From contig NZ_JBEXCV010000258.1 of assembly GCF_040605455.1 (NCBI RefSeq), positions 1 to 7,653 on the forward strand: DNA of 7,653 bases. Direction: 5' to 3'. Shown piece after piece: positions 6,078 to 7,653 of the stretch. Under the pieces are notes generated by a model, which saw only the letters and a list, made by a program, of their open reading frames with translations, had not been told where the DNA came from and made no database searches. The stretch comes from Embleya sp040605455. GTDB taxonomy: Bacteria > Actinomycetota > Actinomycetes > Streptomycetales > Streptomycetaceae. How positions within the stretch are numbered: position 1 is the first letter of the stretch; every line of letters begins with the position of its first letter. The translations under genes and the position numbers were made by a program.

Positions 6078-6098
6078 CGGGGAGGTCACGATGGTCCG

Positions 6099-6896
6099 TC
6101 AGCGGGTGGAAGGCGTGGCCGACGCGGTCGCCCGCATCTGCGGGACGGGGTCGCCGGGCACGAAAGTGTGCTTGACGACGGCGCCCTCCTCGCCCGCCGG
6201 GCCCATGTCCTTGCCGTTGACACTCAGCCGTGTGGCGCCCGAGTTGCCGATCTGGAGCTTGAGCTGCTCGGGGTCGGTGAACGTCTTGGCCTCGCCCTTG
6301 TCCAGGATCGTCTCGAAGATCTGCTCGTTCTTGGAGTCGAACGCACGGACCCAGCTGCGACCGTCGACCGCGGTGATCGTGACCACCACGTCGGCCGGGA
6401 ACTCGGGGGTCTTGGCCACCGGCGCGACCGGAGGCGGCGGCGGGGGCGGCGCCGGGGCCGCGGGGGCGGCCGTGGTCGGCGTGATCTTCGACGCGGTCTC
6501 CTTCTGGTCGTCATCGTCGTCGGCACGCCCGCCGGCGAGCTGGACGAACGCGAAGATCAGCACGATGACCACGGCGACGCCCATGGCCAGGGTCCAGTTC
6601 GGCCGGCGGTACTCGATCGACTTGCGTGGGGAGTCGAAGATCTCGGTCGGGCGCGGAGTGCTGGTGCCGCCGAGCGTGTGGTCGTACTCGGCGACCAGCG
6701 GCTCCGGATCAAGGCCCGTCGCGCGGGCCAGGGTACGGATATGACCGCGGGCGTAGAAGTCGCCGCCGCACGGTTCGAAGTCGTCGCCTTCGACCCCCTC
6801 GATGATGACCTGTCGGATGCGGGTGACCTCACTGAGTCGTTCCACAGTGAGACCGGCTCGCACTCGTGCCTCGGCGAGGCTCTGACCGATCGACAC
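6099..6896 (-). CDS. RodZ-like HTH membrane protein with DUF4115 domain
   Basis: A 265-residue bitopic membrane protein. Residues 1-72 form a RodZ-type helix-turn-helix (HTH_25) with the characteristic sequence GDFYARGHIRTLARATGLD at 45-63. A single transmembrane helix spans about 102-121, preceded by basic residues (YRRPNW), so the HTH is cytoplasmic. Outside the membrane come five Asp (126-130), a Thr/Ala/Pro linker with seven consecutive Pro (150-156), and a C-terminal domain (about 165-250) that resembles DUF4115 of RodZ. RodZ links MreB to the cell-wall elongation machinery in rods. Actinomycetes that grow at tips use different machinery, so the role here is inferred only. The start is GTG 6896-6894 with AAGGGG 5 bases upstream. 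It lies between ftsK and rimO, as in Streptomyces. I give no symbol because the function of the actinobacterial homologue is uncertain. Confidence 0.85.
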   Translation of the reverse strand: MSIGQSLAEARVRAGLTVERLSEVTRIRQVIIEGVEGDDFEPCGGDFYARGHIRTLARATGLDPEPLVAEYDHTLGGTSTPRPTEIFDSPRKSIEYRRPNWTLAMGVAVVIVLIFAFVQLAGGRADDDDDQKETASKITPTTAAPAAPAPPPPPPPVAPVAKTPEFPADVVVTITAVDGRSWVRAFDSKNEQIFETILDKGEAKTFTDPEQLKLQIGNSGATRLSVNGKDMGPAGEEGAVVKHTFVPGDPVPQMRATASATPSTR

Positions 6897-6952
6897 GTTC
6901 GCCCCTTACGAGTCATTCATCACGACTGACACTAATCATCACTTAAGTCTGA
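6897..6952 (-). promoter_or_regulatory. AT-rich spacer between ftsK and the rodZ-like gene
   Basis: This 56-base spacer is strikingly AT-rich for the window. It holds the palindrome ACTTAAGT (6941-6948) and a near-perfect direct repeat, ATTCATCAC (6915-6923) and AATCATCAC (6934-6942), whose starts are 19 bases apart. AGTC-N9-GACT (6911-6927) is a further small inverted repeat. The composition suggests a promoter for the rodZ-like/rimO/pgsA/cinA unit, but no good -35/-10 pair was found. The Shine-Dalgarno AAGGGG lies at 6902-6907. Confidence 0.4.
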
Positions 6953-7653
6953 TCATTCACCGCGCAACGTGGCCATAATCTGCTCGATTTCATCCGGTTT
7001 GATCAATACTTCGCGCGCCTTGGAGCCCTCGCTCGGTCCCACGATGTCCCGGCTCTCCATCAGGTCCATCAACCGGCCCGCCTTGGCGAAGCCGACCCGC
7101 AGCTTGCGCTGGAGCATCGAGGTCGAGCCGAACTGGGTGGACACCACCAGCTCGACCGCCTGGCAGAGCAGGTCGAGATCGTCGCCGACGTCCTCGTCCA
7201 CCTGCTTCTTGCGATCCGGCGCGGCGGTGACCTCCTCGCGGTACTCCGGCCGAAGCTGCTCCTTGCAGTGCCGGGCGACCGCCTCGATCTCGTCCTCGGT
7301 GACGTAGGCACCCTGCATCCGGATCGGCTTGCTCGCGCCCATCGGCAGGAACAGGGCGTCACCCTTGCCGATCAGCTTCTCCGCGCCGGGCTGGTCCAGG
7401 ATGACCCGGCTGTCCGCGAGCGAGGAGGTGGCGAACGCGAGTCGGGAGGGCACGTTGGCCTTGATCAGCCCGGTCACCACGTCGACGCTGGGCCGCTGGG
7501 TGGCCAGCACCAGGTGGATGCCCGCCGCGCGGGCGAGTTGGGTGATCCGCACGATCGAGTCCTCGACGTCGCGCGGGGCAACCATCATCAGGTCGGCCAA
7601 CTCGTCGACGATCACCAGCAGATACGGGTACGGCTGCGCCTCGCGCTCGCTGC
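6953..7653 (-). CDS. ftsK: DNA translocase FtsK, C-terminal part (5' end outside window)
   Basis: The last 232 residues of FtsK/SpoIIIE, the membrane-anchored ATP-driven motor that clears chromosomal DNA through closing septa. The frame is open to the right edge, so the membrane domain and Walker A motif lie outside the window. Visible are the Walker B segment LLVIVDELADLMM, the LATQRPSVDVVTGLIKANVPSR segment that follows it (sensor region of the RecA-like core), and DALFLPMGASKPIRMQG. The C-terminal winged-helix gamma domain, which reads the polar KOPS sequences, is intact (STSMLQRKLRVGFAKAGRLMDLME, then GPSEGSKAREVLI) and ends in ATLRGE at TGA 6955-6953. In Streptomyces FtsK helps protect chromosome ends during sporulation septation. 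No frameshift or truncation is seen. Confidence 0.96.
   Translation of the reverse strand, partial: SEREAQPYPYLLVIVDELADLMMVAPRDVEDSIVRITQLARAAGIHLVLATQRPSVDVVTGLIKANVPSRLAFATSSLADSRVILDQPGAEKLIGKGDALFLPMGASKPIRMQGAYVTEDEIEAVARHCKEQLRPEYREEVTAAPDRKKQVDEDVGDDLDLLCQAVELVVSTQFGSTSMLQRKLRVGFAKAGRLMDLMESRDIVGPSEGSKAREVLIKPDEIEQIMATLRGE

Noticed and set aside
6429..6462. G-rich GGC/GGG tract as a tandem repeat or G-quadruplex element
   Set aside because: It encodes the poly-Pro linker of the RodZ-like protein on the minus strand; codon composition explains it.
4500..6929. Very long plus-strand open frame opposite rimO and the rodZ-like gene
   Set aside because: For the same reason: antisense shadow with Gly/Arg/Asp-rich repeats that mirror codons of the real genes.

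Overview
The window is GC-rich (roughly 70% or more by eye, with G or C at most third codon positions), the pattern of a high-GC actinomycete. Gene content and order point to Streptomyces or a close relative: reading leftward, ftsK, a RodZ-like HTH membrane protein, rimO, pgsA, cinA, clgR and dps. As I recall it, this matches the Streptomyces coelicolor block near ftsK (SCO5750 region). The species cannot be fixed from the sequence.

Layout, left to right. 1-315 (+) is the 3' end of a gene that starts outside the window; it has a disordered, Pro/Arg/Ala-rich tail and no recognised function. 408-1205 (+) is a complete classical short-chain dehydrogenase/reductase with its own candidate promoter. 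A strong hairpin at 1220-1249 lies between it and the convergent dps gene (1290-1763, -). clgR (1896-2288, -) lies upstream of dps. A 244-base spacer holding a perfect 10-bp hairpin separates clgR from cinA (2533-3810, -). Then come pgsA (3847-4521, -), rimO (4518-6017, -; overlapping pgsA by 4 bases), a RodZ-like gene (6099-6896, -) and the C-terminal part of ftsK (6953-window end, -).

How the genes fit together. The leftward run ftsK, rodZ-like, rimO, pgsA, cinA looks like one largely co-directional cluster. It combines chromosome segregation (FtsK), a membrane-anchored HTH protein of the morphogenesis type, ribosomal protein S12 modification (RimO), anionic phospholipid synthesis (PgsA) and pyridine-nucleotide salvage (CinA). 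It ends in a hairpin just after cinA. clgR, whose family activates Clp and Lon protease genes, and dps, a ferritin-like DNA-protecting protein, form a stress-related pair with their own upstream spacers. The SDR and the left partial gene are on the opposite strand and look like the edge of a different, more variable neighbourhood.

I see no rRNA, tRNA, CRISPR array, insertion sequence, phage gene or clear new system. Most of the window is a conserved housekeeping block. The points worth a second look are small cis-acting structures (upstream of dps, between rodZ-like and rimO, between ftsK and rodZ-like), the alanine-ended tail of ClgR, and the unrecognised left-edge protein.
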